Notes: generated by a model not told the origin, from the sequence alone. A stretch of DNA of 64,000 nt from Pueribacillus theae (GCF_003097615.1 NZ_QCZG01000004.1:62001-126000); one strand, 5' to 3'. Shown: positions 1-7,996, counted from the stretch's first letter. Translations and numbers: made by a program.

Positions 1-330
1 TAACTCGGTTATTTTATCAGCTAAAAGAGAATTTTTCAATAGGAAATAAAAATTTTTTTAATAATTGTATGACACTAATTTTATGAAATGACGTTGCATG
101 GGCTTAAATTTCATTTGTCAATTGTTATTGCAGATCTTTATTGAGGAAATCTTTCCCTTGATTGTCATTTTAGTGTCCTAAAACGAAAAAAGTTCCTTAT
201 AATTAGGTAGGGAAAGAAGGGGCAAAGAATTTACTAGCCTGTTTCGTTATTGTAGGTGATAGCTCCCCTTCCCTATATTTACTGCTAGGTTTCTTATTTT
301 GTAATAAAATCGTGGAATTGAGGTGCGGCT
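1..330. other. Intergenic 5' flank of the first gene, with an imperfect inverted repeat
   Basis: No gene is supported here. A TATAAT at 198-203 could be a -10 box for the plus-strand gene at 331, but no good -35 lies 16-18 nt upstream. Downstream of it, TAGGGAAAGAAGGGG (about 208-222) can pair with CCCCTTCCCTA (about 262-273), allowing a 3-nt bulge and a loop of roughly 40 nt. This would place a stem in the 5' leader. A 61-codon minus-strand open frame at 203-388 has no ribosome site and overlaps the real gene start. Confidence 0.4.
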
Positions 331-1422
331 GTGAGAAACATCGATTCTTTTTCTGATAAAAGTGAGGAGAAGGAAAGTTACCGATCAATTTTAATCAATT
401 ATCTCTTGGGTGGGGTGTTTGTTTATCTTTATAGCATTCCGAATATCTTTTTTGTGTATATTGATGATAAATGGCGTTTGTTTGCGGTTTTACTCTGTTT
501 AAGTTATTTTGTGATGAGCGCAGGTGCTGCATATATTGTTTACCGCTTCCCAAGTTATCAGCGACTCGAGACAAACCTGCTTGCTTTCACGGTTTGTTTA
601 TGGTCAATGGTGGCGATCAATTTATATGGGATACAGGCGCTGGTGGATCAACCTTTTTACCAAAAGCTCTATATTAATCTTCTATGGATTCAATTGTTGT
701 TCATTTTATTTGCATGGATCAAGTGGATCCCAGTTCGTACACGAAAAATGGTAGCCCGTATCGTAACCATCATCCTTGGCGCTTTTTTTATATTTCATTT
801 GTTAGGGGTTTTTGCTTCCACAAAAGGCATGGGTATTTATGTATTTTTGTTCGGTAAAGAGGTAGCGGTAGCCCTCATATGGCCGGGTATCGCCCTTTTT
901 TTCTCTGGATTTTGGACACGCGTGACCATGGCCGGAGGTATAGACTTAGGTGTTACCCAAGAAGAGCGGGCGCGAATGATGGCAGAAGAGAAAGCACGCG
1001 AAGAGGCGAAGAAAAGAAAAGCATCAGAAGAAATGCTGTCAAGTGGACGTTATTTGGAGTATGGAGAGTTGGACTATTACATTGCAGAGGGAATAAGCAG
1101 TTATCGGGAAAAGGGATCAAAGACGTTTGAAGATGTAGAGTTTTTATATGTAGAGAACGGTGTCCGTTATTTTAATCGCTTGGATTGGAGTCCACCAAAA
1201 GAAATGATTTTGTACAAAGAGAACGGGCAATGGTACTGTCAAACAACTGGGCAAGAACCTGAACGAGTGTTGTTGCCAGAGCATTTAGAAGAGGAAAAGC
1301 AAGAATTTGAAATCGATAAACGTGAATATTTGGAACAAGCGATTGAATACAGGCGTATGGTCCCGTACTTTGTTGAGATTCCAAGTGATATTGATGAGTC
1401 CGAGATCGACAGGTATGAATGA
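331..1422 (+). CDS. Unrecognised multi-pass membrane protein with cytosolic charged tail
   Basis: I do not recognise the family. The 363-residue product has about six hydrophobic segments, near residues 25-45, 50-72, 83-103, 115-131, 142-163 and 170-195. A strongly charged helix follows (around residues 210-235, rich in E, K and R) that may form a short coiled coil, and then a soluble tail of about 125 residues rich in Tyr and Glu. The GTG start is chosen because GAGG sits about 7 nt upstream. It is the only plus-strand gene in the window and converges on ilvD; a shared hairpin at 1561-1593 lies between them. Membrane location is inferred from hydropathy only, and no catalytic motif is visible. 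Confidence 0.75.
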   Translation: MRNIDSFSDKSEEKESYRSILINYLLGGVFVYLYSIPNIFFVYIDDKWRLFAVLLCLSYFVMSAGAAYIVYRFPSYQRLETNLLAFTVCLWSMVAINLYGIQALVDQPFYQKLYINLLWIQLLFILFAWIKWIPVRTRKMVARIVTIILGAFFIFHLLGVFASTKGMGIYVFLFGKEVAVALIWPGIALFFSGFWTRVTMAGGIDLGVTQEERARMMAEEKAREEAKKRKASEEMLSSGRYLEYGELDYYIAEGISSYREKGSKTFEDVEFLYVENGVRYFNRLDWSPPKEMILYKENGQWYCQTTGQEPERVLLPEHLEEEKQEFEIDKREYLEQAIEYRRMVPYFVEIPSDIDESEIDRYE

Positions 1423-1560
1423 AACTGTATTTTTGAAAAAGCTATCAGCTGTTTTGCAACGAACCAAGCTGATCGGACTATTCACTCATGGCCTTTTGAA
1501 TATGTTCATTAAACAAAAGGCAGCCAAATGTCACATTCACTACCTATTCCATATGCAAAA

Positions 1561-1593
1561 ACAGGCTATTTCATCATAAATGAAATAGCCTGT
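1561..1593 (-). terminator. Intrinsic terminator of ilvD
   Basis: A perfect 14-bp stem (ACAGGCTATTTCAT against its complement) encloses a 5-nt loop. Read on the minus strand it is followed by TTTT. It lies about 80 nt past the ilvD stop and 140 nt past the convergent plus-strand gene, so it probably serves ilvD. It may also stop the opposing transcript, although the U-run on that strand is poor. Confidence 0.8.
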
Positions 1594-1674
1594 AAATGTT
1601 GATATATCAATGTTTTTATTAGGATTCTGCTTTCCTTTTTCAGCTTCTTCATCAGAACCCGGGATGATTAATAA

Positions 1675-3345
1675 TTATATGCTCATAATACCGCCTTTTG
1701 AAGCGTTTGTCACAAGTTTTGAATATCTTGCCAACCATCCCGTTTTGATTTTGGGTTCAAATGGTTTTAAAGATTTACGGCGTTCTTCTAAAATTTCGTC
1801 CGATACTTTTACATTAATTGTTCGGTTTGGTAAATCAATTTCAATTATATCTCCATTTTCGATTAATGCAATCGGCCCACCTTCAGCAGCTTCCGGTGAA
1901 ATATGTCCAATGGAAATACCTCGTGATGCTCCACTAAACCGTCCATCAGTGATCAACGCTACTTTCGTTCCTAAACCACGCCCCATAATGGCAGAAGTTG
2001 GAGCGAGCATCTCTGGCATGCCTGGCCCACCTTTTGGCCCTTCATAGCGAATCACAACGACATGCCCTTCTTTTACTGTACCGTTATCAATCGCTGCTTG
2101 CGCTTCGTCTTGTGAATCAAAGACAATCGCTTCACCAGCAAATGTTTTAATCGATGGGTCAACAGCACCCACTTTAATAACCGAACCTTCTGGAGCAAGG
2201 TTTCCATATAATATAGATAATCCACCAACAGGGCTGTACGGATTGTCTTTTGTACGGATGACTTGATCATTTGTAATTTCGTGGTCTCTAACAAGTTCAC
2301 CCATTGTTTTTCCGGCCACTGTCATTCGGTCTGGATGAATAGCTCCAGGGATTTTAGTAAGTTCATTAATAATAGCACTTACTCCACCTGCACGATTTAC
2401 ATCATCCATTGAAATATCAGATGCTGGCATAATTTTCGCAATGTATGGGACTCTTGCAGCAACTTTATTAATATCTTCTAGGTTATACTCGATTCCCGCT
2501 TCATTTGCAATCGCTAAAGTGTGTAAAACAGTATTTGTTGAACCACCCATCGCCATATCAAGTGCAAATGCATCGTCGATTGCTTCTTTTGTAACAATGT
2601 CGCGTGGTTTAATATCTTCTTTAATCATACGAACTAAATGTTTGGCAGCTTCGCGAATGAGTTCATGGCGTTGTTCACTTGTTGCAACAATTGTCCCGTT
2701 GCCTGGAAGTGCTAAACCTAACATTTCCATTAAACAGTTCATGGAGTTTGCAGTGAACATACCTGAACAAGATCCGCAAGTTGGACATGCGTTATTTTCA
2801 ATATCTAATAATTCTTCTGCAGACATTTGACCTGATTTATGTGCTCCTACACCTTCAAATACAGAGGTTAATGAAAGTTGTTTACCAGTTGAACTTTTGC
2901 CAGCTTCCATTGGCCCACCTGAAACAAAGATTGAAGGAACGTTTGTACGAACGGCAGCCATTAACATACCTGGTGTGATTTTGTCACAGTTTGGTATATA
3001 AAATACCCCATCAAACCAATGGGCATTAATAACTGTCTCAGCAGAGTCAGCAATAAGTTCACGGCTTGGCAATGAGTAGCGCATACCAATGTGCCCCATT
3101 GCAATTCCATCATCAACACCAATTGTATTGAATTCAAATGGAATACCACCAGCTTCAATAATTGCTTCTTTTACAACGTCCGCAAACTCACGTAAGTGAA
3201 CGTGTCCAGGAATAATATCGATATAAGAGTTACATACACCGATAAATGGTTTTCCTAAGTCTTTTGTTTTTACTTTCCCCGTTGCATATAAAAGACTACG
3301 GTGAGGAGCACGATCAACTCCGACTTTAATCATGTCACTTCTCAT
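1675..3345 (-). CDS. ilvD: Dihydroxy-acid dehydratase
   Basis: IlvD removes water from 2,3-dihydroxy-isovalerate and 2,3-dihydroxy-3-methylvalerate to give the 2-keto acids that become valine and isoleucine; it is a cytosolic iron-sulfur enzyme. The 556 residues match the usual family length. Cysteine motifs are visible: [10 protein letters not shown] and [17 protein letters not shown]. The C-terminal part has [23 protein letters not shown] four codons upstream is in frame, but the ATG at 3345 is preferred because AAAGGTG lies 9 nt before it. No other ilv or leu gene is adjacent, so it stands alone here. A terminator-like hairpin lies in its leader at 3410-3446. Confidence 0.97.
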   Translation of the reverse strand: MRSDMIKVGVDRAPHRSLLYATGKVKTKDLGKPFIGVCNSYIDIIPGHVHLREFADVVKEAIIEAGGIPFEFNTIGVDDGIAMGHIGMRYSLPSRELIADSAETVINAHWFDGVFYIPNCDKITPGMLMAAVRTNVPSIFVSGGPMEAGKSSTGKQLSLTSVFEGVGAHKSGQMSAEELLDIENNACPTCGSCSGMFTANSMNCLMEMLGLALPGNGTIVATSEQRHELIREAAKHLVRMIKEDIKPRDIVTKEAIDDAFALDMAMGGSTNTVLHTLAIANEAGIEYNLEDINKVAARVPYIAKIMPASDISMDDVNRAGGVSAIINELTKIPGAIHPDRMTVAGKTMGELVRDHEITNDQVIRTKDNPYSPVGGLSILYGNLAPEGSVIKVGAVDPSIKTFAGEAIVFDSQDEAQAAIDNGTVKEGHVVVIRYEGPKGGPGMPEMLAPTSAIMGRGLGTKVALITDGRFSGASRGISIGHISPEAAEGGPIALIENGDIIEIDLPNRTINVKVSDEILEERRKSLKPFEPKIKTGWLARYSKLVTNASKGGIMSI

Positions 3346-3409
3346 CTGAACACACACCTTTTATTTTTAAGTTATTTTATTTATTTAAAAGAGGCAATCC
3401 CTGTTTTAG

Positions 3410-3446
3410 AAAAGGACTGAGGACGGAAAGTCACTTCAGTCCTTTT
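3410..3446 (-). terminator. Terminator-like hairpin in the ilvD leader
   Basis: AAAAGGACTGA pairs perfectly with TCAGTCCTTTT over 11 bp around a 15-nt loop. It lies about 65 nt upstream of the ilvD start on the same strand. The stem itself ends in four U residues, but after one further U comes a mixed sequence, so termination may be partial. It could close an upstream short transcript or act as an attenuator for ilvD. The sequence does not decide between these. Confidence 0.5.
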
Positions 3447-3602
3447 CATGAGTGATAAAACAAATTATTAGTTGGTGCAAAACTTGTTAGTGTAACATAC
3501 AAGGCTCAACTGTACGATGGATTTTCTTCCAAATGTTTGGGCGTTCATTATTTCTCAAACATACGATCCACATCTTTTATGATAGCATGATTACGCTTTT
3601 AT

Positions 3603-3797
3603 TTAATACATTATGAAAAATTTACCAAAACAACTGCCAGCAACAGCGCTATGAATCTTGTTAAATCCAAAAACCATCTGTATTAATAGATTAACATACA
3701 GATAGCAAATTACCAAGATTATTATGAAACAGTCAAAAGCAATATCATTTATGATATTTTTCGGCCCATACATTGCATCATTATCGATTTGTCCCAA
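3603..3797 (-). CDS. Possible small hydrophobic peptide, unrecognised
   Basis: An open frame of about 64 codons from TTG carries a hydrophobic stretch around residues 23-45. The frame extends upstream to an AAAGGAG site in the direct repeat, where the codon at the correct spacing is ATT. The repeat copy in front of the surface-protein gene keeps the same reading frame for 13-14 codons, with synonymous changes and a 3-nt indel. That hints at translation. There is no homology I recognise, and a remnant is equally possible. Confidence 0.25.
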   Translation of the reverse strand: MGQIDNDAMYGPKNIINDIAFDCFIIILVICYLYVNLLIQMVFGFNKIHSAVAGSCFGKFFIMY

Positions 3798-3862
3798 TAA
3801 ACAGCCACTCTTTAAATTGATTCTAATGAACCACTCCTTTCTTCTTATCTCTTAACTTCACC
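3791..3862 (-). repeat. Direct repeat copy A, downstream of the surface-protein gene
   Basis: About 70 nt resembles 5490-5563 at roughly 80 percent identity, including a 20-nt identical core (CCACTCCTTTCTTCTTATCT on the plus strand). On the minus strand the core contains AAAGGAG, a strong ribosome-binding sequence. Together the two copies bracket the surface-protein gene. Confidence 0.75.
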
Positions 3863-3885
3863 TCTTTCCAGCTGCTTTTGCAATA

Positions 3886-3920
3886 AAAATAAGGAGTTGA
3901 ACTTTCACAACTCCTTTTTG
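3886..3920 (-). terminator. Intrinsic terminator of the surface-protein gene
   Basis: AAGGAGTTG (3891-3899) pairs with CAACTCCTT (3908-3916), a perfect 9-bp stem. The flanks are A-rich on the left and T-rich on the right, so there is a U-run on either strand. It ends about 22 nt past the stop codon of the gene at 3939. Confidence 0.85.
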
Positions 3921-3938
3921 TTTATCATTGTTTATATT

Positions 3939-5444
3939 TTATTTTTCTTGTCTTAAATAACGAACCTGCATAATACCTTTCTCTTTTTCATAGTAAAAAG
4001 CCGCATTTTCCCGTACAACAGGTTTATCTGAATTGTAGGCTTCTTCTAACGCTTGCTCAATTTCATTCTCAGTCATGCCTATACCAGCGTCTATCCAAGC
4101 ATCTAATACCAAATGTTTAGTCGGGCTATTTTTGAAGAGTTCATAATTCAATGCTGCCTCTATTCGAAATCCCTTCAATTCCTCCAAGTCATTCCTAACT
4201 TGAATAACTTCTGATGTTTCAACCCCCTGATACTTCACAGTAACCTTTGTTTGTCCTTCTTTAAGAGCTGTAATTTTTCCGTTAGCGATTGAAATAATAG
4301 AAGGGTCTGCAATTTCAAATGTTACTGAATTTAACTCACCATCTTCTATTGGCCTAACCTTATTGTCATTTAAATCTCGTATTGAAAGAGTAAAGCTTTG
4401 TGAATCACCTACATACATATGTTGTTTAAACCCATACCAATTAAGTTTCATGCCCTGTTTATCTAACACTCTAATTCTGATTTCTGCCTTTTGCCCTTGA
4501 TAAGTTGCGGTAAGTGTTGTTTCCCCTGCTTTCTTTGCAGTGATAACTCCATCTTTATATGCGGCGACTGAACTGTTCGACATATTAAATGTGGCTTTGT
4601 CATTTATAATGTGCGTTCCGCCATTGTTTTTTAGATCTGCTAATAAATCAACTTTTTGTGTATCTCCTTCAACTAACGATAAGTCTAAATACATTGATGG
4701 GAAATAAACTCGATCAATGTCCGTGCCTTTATCTTTATCGTCTGTACCTTTATCGTCAGTGCCTTTATCTCCACCTCCATCGTTACCAGTGCCTCCGGTA
4801 TTTCCCTCATTATCAAATTCACCTAAAACTTCTAACGTTCTATATAAAAATGAAGCGAATTGCGCTCGTTTAAGGTTGTTTCTTGGTTCAAAATCATTCA
4901 ATTTGACAGTTAAACCAAGGTTAGCAAAGACTTGTACACTATCCTTATGTGAAGGATCTACGTTTTTTAGATTAATTTTCACTTTTTTGGCATCACGTTG
5001 GGCCAAATCGAAACCACGATTGAAAACCGTTGCTAATTGTTCACGAGTAATATTTGTATTAGGGTTGAACTTACCATTGTTCCCTTTGTAAATCCCAGCT
5101 TGAGTTACAGCTGCAATTTCTTTGGCATAGTCATGTTTCGTACTAACATCGCTATAAATTGATAAAACCTTTTTAATATCCTTAGGAACAGGTAAATTCA
5201 GTTCCCTAGCAAGAATTACTGCCACATGTTGTCTGGAAATATCTTGATAAGGTTTGAAAATACCATTTCCATATCCTGTGATTGTGCCTTTATTCGCAAA
5301 GTACATTACTTCCTTATAGTGACTTTCCGTTTTAGGCAAGTCAGAGAAACTAATGTTTTTCCCGTTTTCTTTCGCACCTGCCAATGTTGGTGAAATCATC
5401 ATTCCTGCCGCCATCAAAGATAGAATTGTTTTTTTGAATTTCAT
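3939..5444 (-). CDS. Secreted S-layer-homology protein with bacterial Ig-like domains
   Basis: The 501-residue product starts with a Sec signal peptide (positive MKFKK, hydrophobic core, likely cut after residues 22-24, TLAGA). Three SLH repeats follow at about residues 30-84, 92-148 and 155-215. SLH domains usually anchor proteins to pyruvylated secondary wall polysaccharide. A low-complexity Gly/Asp/Lys/Thr linker (about 215-247) leads to two Ig-like Big_2-type domains (about 250-330 and 335-415). The last 85 residues are unrecognised. The ATG is preceded by GGGGG 8 nt upstream. It is probably a non-enzymatic surface protein. It stands in an accessory junction and is flanked by direct repeats at 3791 and 5490. 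Confidence 0.9.
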   Translation of the reverse strand: MKFKKTILSLMAAGMMISPTLAGAKENGKNISFSDLPKTESHYKEVMYFANKGTITGYGNGIFKPYQDISRQHVAVILARELNLPVPKDIKKVLSIYSDVSTKHDYAKEIAAVTQAGIYKGNNGKFNPNTNITREQLATVFNRGFDLAQRDAKKVKINLKNVDPSHKDSVQVFANLGLTVKLNDFEPRNNLKRAQFASFLYRTLEVLGEFDNEGNTGGTGNDGGGDKGTDDKGTDDKDKGTDIDRVYFPSMYLDLSLVEGDTQKVDLLADLKNNGGTHIINDKATFNMSNSSVAAYKDGVITAKKAGETTLTATYQGQKAEIRIRVLDKQGMKLNWYGFKQHMYVGDSQSFTLSIRDLNDNKVRPIEDGELNSVTFEIADPSIISIANGKITALKEGQTKVTVKYQGVETSEVIQVRNDLEELKGFRIEAALNYELFKNSPTKHLVLDAWIDAGIGMTENEIEQALEEAYNSDKPVVRENAAFYYEKEKGIMQVRYLRQEK

Positions 5445-5489
5445 TGTTAAAAACCCCCAATAATATAATTTTTTTAGAAATTCAGATTA

Positions 5490-5563
5490 GTCCTAATAAA
5501 CAGCCGCTCACTTTGATTCGAATGACCCACTCCTTTCTTCTTATCTATTAACTTTACTTTACC
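5490..5563 (-). repeat. Direct repeat copy B, in the surface-protein leader
   Basis: This is the partner of 3791-3862. It lies 46-120 nt upstream of the surface-protein start, so it is probably transcribed as part of that leader. A possible promoter just above it is TTGAAT-17 nt-TAAAGT on the minus strand. Like copy A it contains AAAGGAG at the right distance from an ATT codon and a short conserved frame encoding SGCLLG. Confidence 0.7.
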
Positions 5564-5614
5564 TATCAACATTTTAAAATTCAACTACAACATGCAATAG
5601 TGCAACACATATGT

Positions 5615-5715
5615 GACTACACGCCACTTAAATCCTAACGGATTTTTGAAGTGGGGCTTCTCGGGCAATAGCCATTTTTACTAGCTGACTAAATGAACCG
5701 AGCTAACCCCTATAT
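5615..5715 (-). mobile_element. Possible IS200/IS605-type (TnpB element) end remnant
   Basis: The minus strand reads GCCCCACTTCAAAAATCC...GGATTTAAGTGGC, a hairpin in which CCACTT pairs with AAGTGG. It is preceded by a second stem, CTCGG with CCGAG, around about 40 nt. Structured ends of this look (CCCCACTT hairpin after a CCCGAG arm) are, as I recall, typical of the right ends of IS605/IS1341-type elements, where the guide RNA of TnpB terminates. No transposase or TnpB frame survives nearby. The assignment rests on pattern memory only. Confidence 0.35.
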
Positions 5716-5952
5716 CATTTTTTAAAGCTTTATAAATATTAAAATTAAAGTCTTGATTGATGGGAATGTATATTGAATTATTTACATATTCTATTTCTTC
5801 ATGAAGTCTCTTCAAATAATCAATTACTAAAATACTTTTGTTAAAAAGCGTTTTCTTATGAATTCACTTGCAAATCTACTCTTTCCTGAAGATAAACAGA
5901 GTATTCGCAAACTAATTCTTCTTTATTTTTGAAGATAAACCTTATCATCTAA

Positions 5953-6111
5953 TTCAACATAAAAATTAACTTCATCTATAGTGAAGCTGGAGTATCTATA
6001 AAAGCTGTCCAGGCACGATTAGGACATAAAAATATCCAAACGACGATGAATATCTATACGCACGTTTCGGATGTCTTAAGAAAATGCAGCAGACATTTTC
6101 TCGACTTTTAA
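5953..6111 (+). pseudogene. Tyrosine recombinase (phage/ICE integrase) C-terminal remnant
   Basis: The plus strand encodes an open stretch with EAGVSIKAVQARLGHKN followed by IQTTMNIYTHVSDV. This is the C-terminal signature of tyrosine recombinases: the LGH segment with its catalytic His, and the Y of NIYTHV at the active tyrosine. The frame is blocked by a stop at 5950-5952. The catalytic Arg box and the N-terminal DNA-binding domains are missing. After LRK the frame shifts: the continuation QQTFSRLLTKG is in another frame, ahead of the stop at 6109. It is a dead fragment, next to the 3' end of rpsI. Confidence 0.85.
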
Positions 6112-6154
6112 CAAAGGGGGAGTCAAGGAGTAGTCAGTCCAATTCTCGGCATTT

Positions 6155-6190
6155 AAAAACCCCTTCCCGATTCTTTCGGAAAGAGGCTGT
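6155..6190 (-). terminator. Intrinsic terminator of rplM-rpsI
   Basis: On the minus strand CCTCTTTCC pairs with GGGAAGGGG over 9 bp (with G-U pairs) around a 9-nt loop, followed directly by TTTTT. It lies about 23 nt past the rpsI stop. Confidence 0.85.
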
Positions 6191-6212
6191 AAACGTTGAT
6201 AGGACAAAGATA

Positions 6213-6605
6213 TTAACGTTTTGAGAACTGCGGTGCACGACGAGCGCCTTTAAGGCCGTATTTCTTACGTTCTTTCATGCGGGCGTCACGAGTTAGGTAA
6301 CCCGCTGATTTCAATGTTGCACGATATTCTGGATCGGCTTGGAGTAGCGCGCGTGCGATTCCGTGGCGGATTGCGCCAGCCTGTCCTGTATAGCCGCCTC
6401 CATTGACGCTTACAAGAACGTCATACGTTCCTTCTGTTTCAGTCGCAACAAGCGGCTGCTTAACGATAAGCTTTAACGTTTCAAGACCGAAATATTCGTC
6501 TAATTCATTTCCGTTTACGACGATGCGTCCGTTGCCTGGAACGAGGCGTACTCGTGCAACAGACTTCTTACGGCGTCCTGTGCCGTAATATTGTACTTGA
6601 GCCAA
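6213..6605 (-). CDS. rpsI: Ribosomal protein S9
   Basis: S9 is a 30S head protein whose C-terminal tail reaches the P-site tRNA. The 130 residues and the ending [17 protein letters not shown] are typical, with the conserved final Lys-Arg. A longer frame exists, but the TTG at 6605 is chosen because AAAGGAGG lies 9 nt upstream and the protein then begins (M)[12 protein letters not shown] as in relatives. It forms a two-gene operon with rplM, spaced 19 nt, and ends at a strong terminator. An integrase remnant lies just beyond. Confidence 0.97.
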   Translation of the reverse strand: MAQVQYYGTGRRKKSVARVRLVPGNGRIVVNGNELDEYFGLETLKLIVKQPLVATETEGTYDVLVSVNGGGYTGQAGAIRHGIARALLQADPEYRATLKSAGYLTRDARMKERKKYGLKGARRAPQFSKR

Positions 6606-6624
6606 AATGATTTCCTCCTTTTCT

Positions 6625-7062
6625 TTATCCGCGTAATTCGTATACTTCAGGTTGTTGTGCTTGATGTGGGTGTTCGTTTCCGCTGTATACGTGAAGCTTC
6701 TTAAACATTTGACGTCCAAGTTTGTTTTTTGGAAGCATTCCTTTTATTGCAAGTTCAAGCATTTTTTCAGGACGCTTCGTACGCATTTCAAGAGCTGTTC
6801 TTTGTTTAATGCCTCCGGGGTGTCCTGTGTGGTGATAATAAATTTTATCTGTTAATTTTTTTCCTGTCAGTTCAATTTTTTCAGCATTGATAATAATCAC
6901 ATTGTCGCCTGTATCGACATGTGGTGTAAATGTTGGTTTATGTTTACCACGCAAGATCGTAGCAACCTCACTTGCCAAACGGCCAAGTGTTTGTCCAGCG
7001 GCGTCTACGACAAACCATTTACGTTCAACTTCACTGGCTTTTGCCATATAAGTTGTACTCAT
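6625..7062 (-). CDS. rplM: Ribosomal protein L13
   Basis: L13 binds 23S rRNA early in 50S assembly. The 145-residue protein carries the conserved [20 protein letters not shown] segment and ends [16 protein letters not shown]. The ATG has GAGGAGG about 8 nt upstream. It is the first gene of the rplM-rpsI unit and has its own promoter (7180-7206) and a leader of about 110 nt. In B. subtilis and relatives such leaders contain an L13-binding RNA that gives autogenous control. Confidence 0.98.
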   Translation of the reverse strand: MSTTYMAKASEVERKWFVVDAAGQTLGRLASEVATILRGKHKPTFTPHVDTGDNVIIINAEKIELTGKKLTDKIYYHHTGHPGGIKQRTALEMRTKRPEKMLELAIKGMLPKNKLGRQMFKKLHVYSGNEHPHQAQQPEVYELRG

Positions 7063-7173
7063 GGGGCAACCTCCTCATCAATTCTTCTATTTCGAATCCA
7101 TTTATCAATTATTTTACATTCAAAGACGTTAGTTTTCTCTATTTCCGGGGCTAGTGGAGATAGAAATACCAAA
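7063..7173 (-). promoter_or_regulatory. rplM 5' leader, probable L13-type autoregulatory RNA
   Basis: The transcript from the promoter at 7180-7206 would carry about 110 nt before rplM. It contains a GC-rich patch (CCACTAGCCCCGG) and pairable U/A-rich arms. This position in Bacillaceae is known for the L13 leader. I infer it from location and length and did not fold it rigorously. Confidence 0.5.
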
Positions 7174-7179
7174 GAATAT

Positions 7180-7206
7180 ATTATAACACAAAAAATACAT
7201 TGTCAA
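7180..7206 (-). promoter_or_regulatory. SigA-type promoter of rplM-rpsI
   Basis: On the minus strand there is TTGACA (7201-7206), then 15 nt, then TATAAT (7180-7185); the overlapping TAATAT gives a 17-nt spacing. It sits only about 20 nt below the truA stop, so rplM-rpsI can be transcribed independently. Confidence 0.75.
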
Positions 7207-7223
7207 GCGGGTGTCTATACTTT

Positions 7224-7961
7224 TTAGTAATGTACAGACCAGAGGACTAACCCGTGTGCTGGTGCTGTAGCTCCTGCTTTTTCCCGAGATTTTGCTTCAA
7301 GGATTTCTGCCATGTCCAGAGGGCTGCGTTCCTTCTTTCCGATTTCCAGCAATGTGCCAACAAGAATCCTCACCATATTGTATAGAAAGCCGTTACCAAC
7401 GAAGCGAAAAATGAGTTCGCCATCCTCTTCTAAAATGTCTGCTTCGAAAATCGTCCTTGTTTTTTCTTCTACATTTGTTTTTGACGCGCAAAAAGAAGTA
7501 AAGTCGTGCGTTCCAACAATGAATGCCATTGCTTCTTTCATTGCATTGATGTCGAGAGTGTATGGCACATGAAGTGTATAGTTGCGGCGGAAGACATCTG
7601 GGAACGGCTTTGTGAACAAGCGGTAACGGTATTCTTTTTTCTTTGCGTGAAAGCGTGCGTGAAAATCGTCCTGAACGTATTCAATGTGATGTACGACAAT
7701 GTCGTCTGGAAGCAATGCTTGAAAAGCTTTCAGCCAATTTTGTTCTTTGATGTTGAGTGTTGTATCAAAATGGATCACTTGTCCAGCGGCATGTACGCCT
7801 GCATCTGTCCTGCCCGAAGCATAAATTCGGATCGCTGTTTCTTTGTGCATTTTCTTCAATGCGGCTTCGATTTCCCCTTGGACGGTCCGGGCATTTGGCT
7901 GAACTTGATAGCCGGCAAAGGCTGTTCCGTCGTAAGCAAGCACCGCTTTGATTCTTGGCAT
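7224..7961 (-). CDS. truA: tRNA pseudouridine(38-40) synthase
   Basis: TruA isomerises uridines 38-40 in the anticodon stem of many tRNAs. The 245-residue protein has the catalytic motif YASGRTDAGVHA with the nucleophilic Asp, and the N-terminal VLAYDGTAFAGYQVQ. The ATG at 7961 is preferred over two in-frame starts just upstream, because AGGGAG lies 8 nt before it. In most Bacillus truA follows ecfT directly. Here a DUF418/two-component operon of about 2.9 kb lies between them. Confidence 0.96.
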   Translation of the reverse strand: MPRIKAVLAYDGTAFAGYQVQPNARTVQGEIEAALKKMHKETAIRIYASGRTDAGVHAAGQVIHFDTTLNIKEQNWLKAFQALLPDDIVVHHIEYVQDDFHARFHAKKKEYRYRLFTKPFPDVFRRNYTLHVPYTLDINAMKEAMAFIVGTHDFTSFCASKTNVEEKTRTIFEADILEEDGELIFRFVGNGFLYNMVRILVGTLLEIGKKERSPLDMAEILEAKSREKAGATAPAHGLVLWSVHY

Positions 7962-7996
7962 TGTCATCACTCCCTACCTGTTATTCATGACAACGA

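Larger units (their letters stand above)
3346..3938. other. 593-bp spacer between the surface-protein gene and ilvD
   Basis: This spacer holds a hairpin at 3410-3446 and one copy of a 70-nt direct repeat at 3791-3862. It also holds the surface-protein terminator at 3891-3916. A minus-strand open frame at 3603-3797 could encode about 64 mostly hydrophobic residues. A weak promoter candidate for ilvD is TTGCAC-17 nt-TATCAC on the minus strand just above the hairpin. No T-box motif was found, and I could not identify a convincing CodY box. Confidence 0.45.
5445..6212. other. Accessory junction beyond rpsI: leader, mobile-element remnants and debris
   Basis: From low to high coordinate it contains the surface-protein leader with direct repeat copy B, an IS200/IS605-like structured end (about 5615-5715), an open minus-strand frame without a start (5681-5863), a tyrosine-recombinase tail on the plus strand (5953-6111) and the rpsI terminator. 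The composition is more AT-rich than the neighbouring ribosomal genes. This fits a site of past insertion and decay. Confidence 0.7.

Noticed and set aside
203-388. 61-codon minus-strand frame at the left end
   Set aside because: No ribosome site, overlaps the well-supported plus-strand start, and composition looks like non-coding AT-rich sequence.
1415-1579. 54-codon plus-strand frame overlapping the end of the first gene
   Set aside because: It has an ATG overlapping the upstream stop, but no ribosome site of its own; it ends inside the ilvD terminator and shows no recognisable protein pattern.
3346-3600. T-box riboswitch upstream of ilvD
   Set aside because: No AGGGTGGNACCGCG-like core is present before the hairpin, unlike the clear core upstream of cysE.
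4658-5091. Plus-strand frames opposite the Gly/Asp-rich linker of the surface protein
   Set aside because: Shadow frames created by the repetitive linker; the minus-strand protein has a signal peptide and SLH domains.
5953-6111. A functional integrase gene
   Set aside because: An in-frame stop and missing N-terminal and catalytic Arg regions show it is only a C-terminal fragment.
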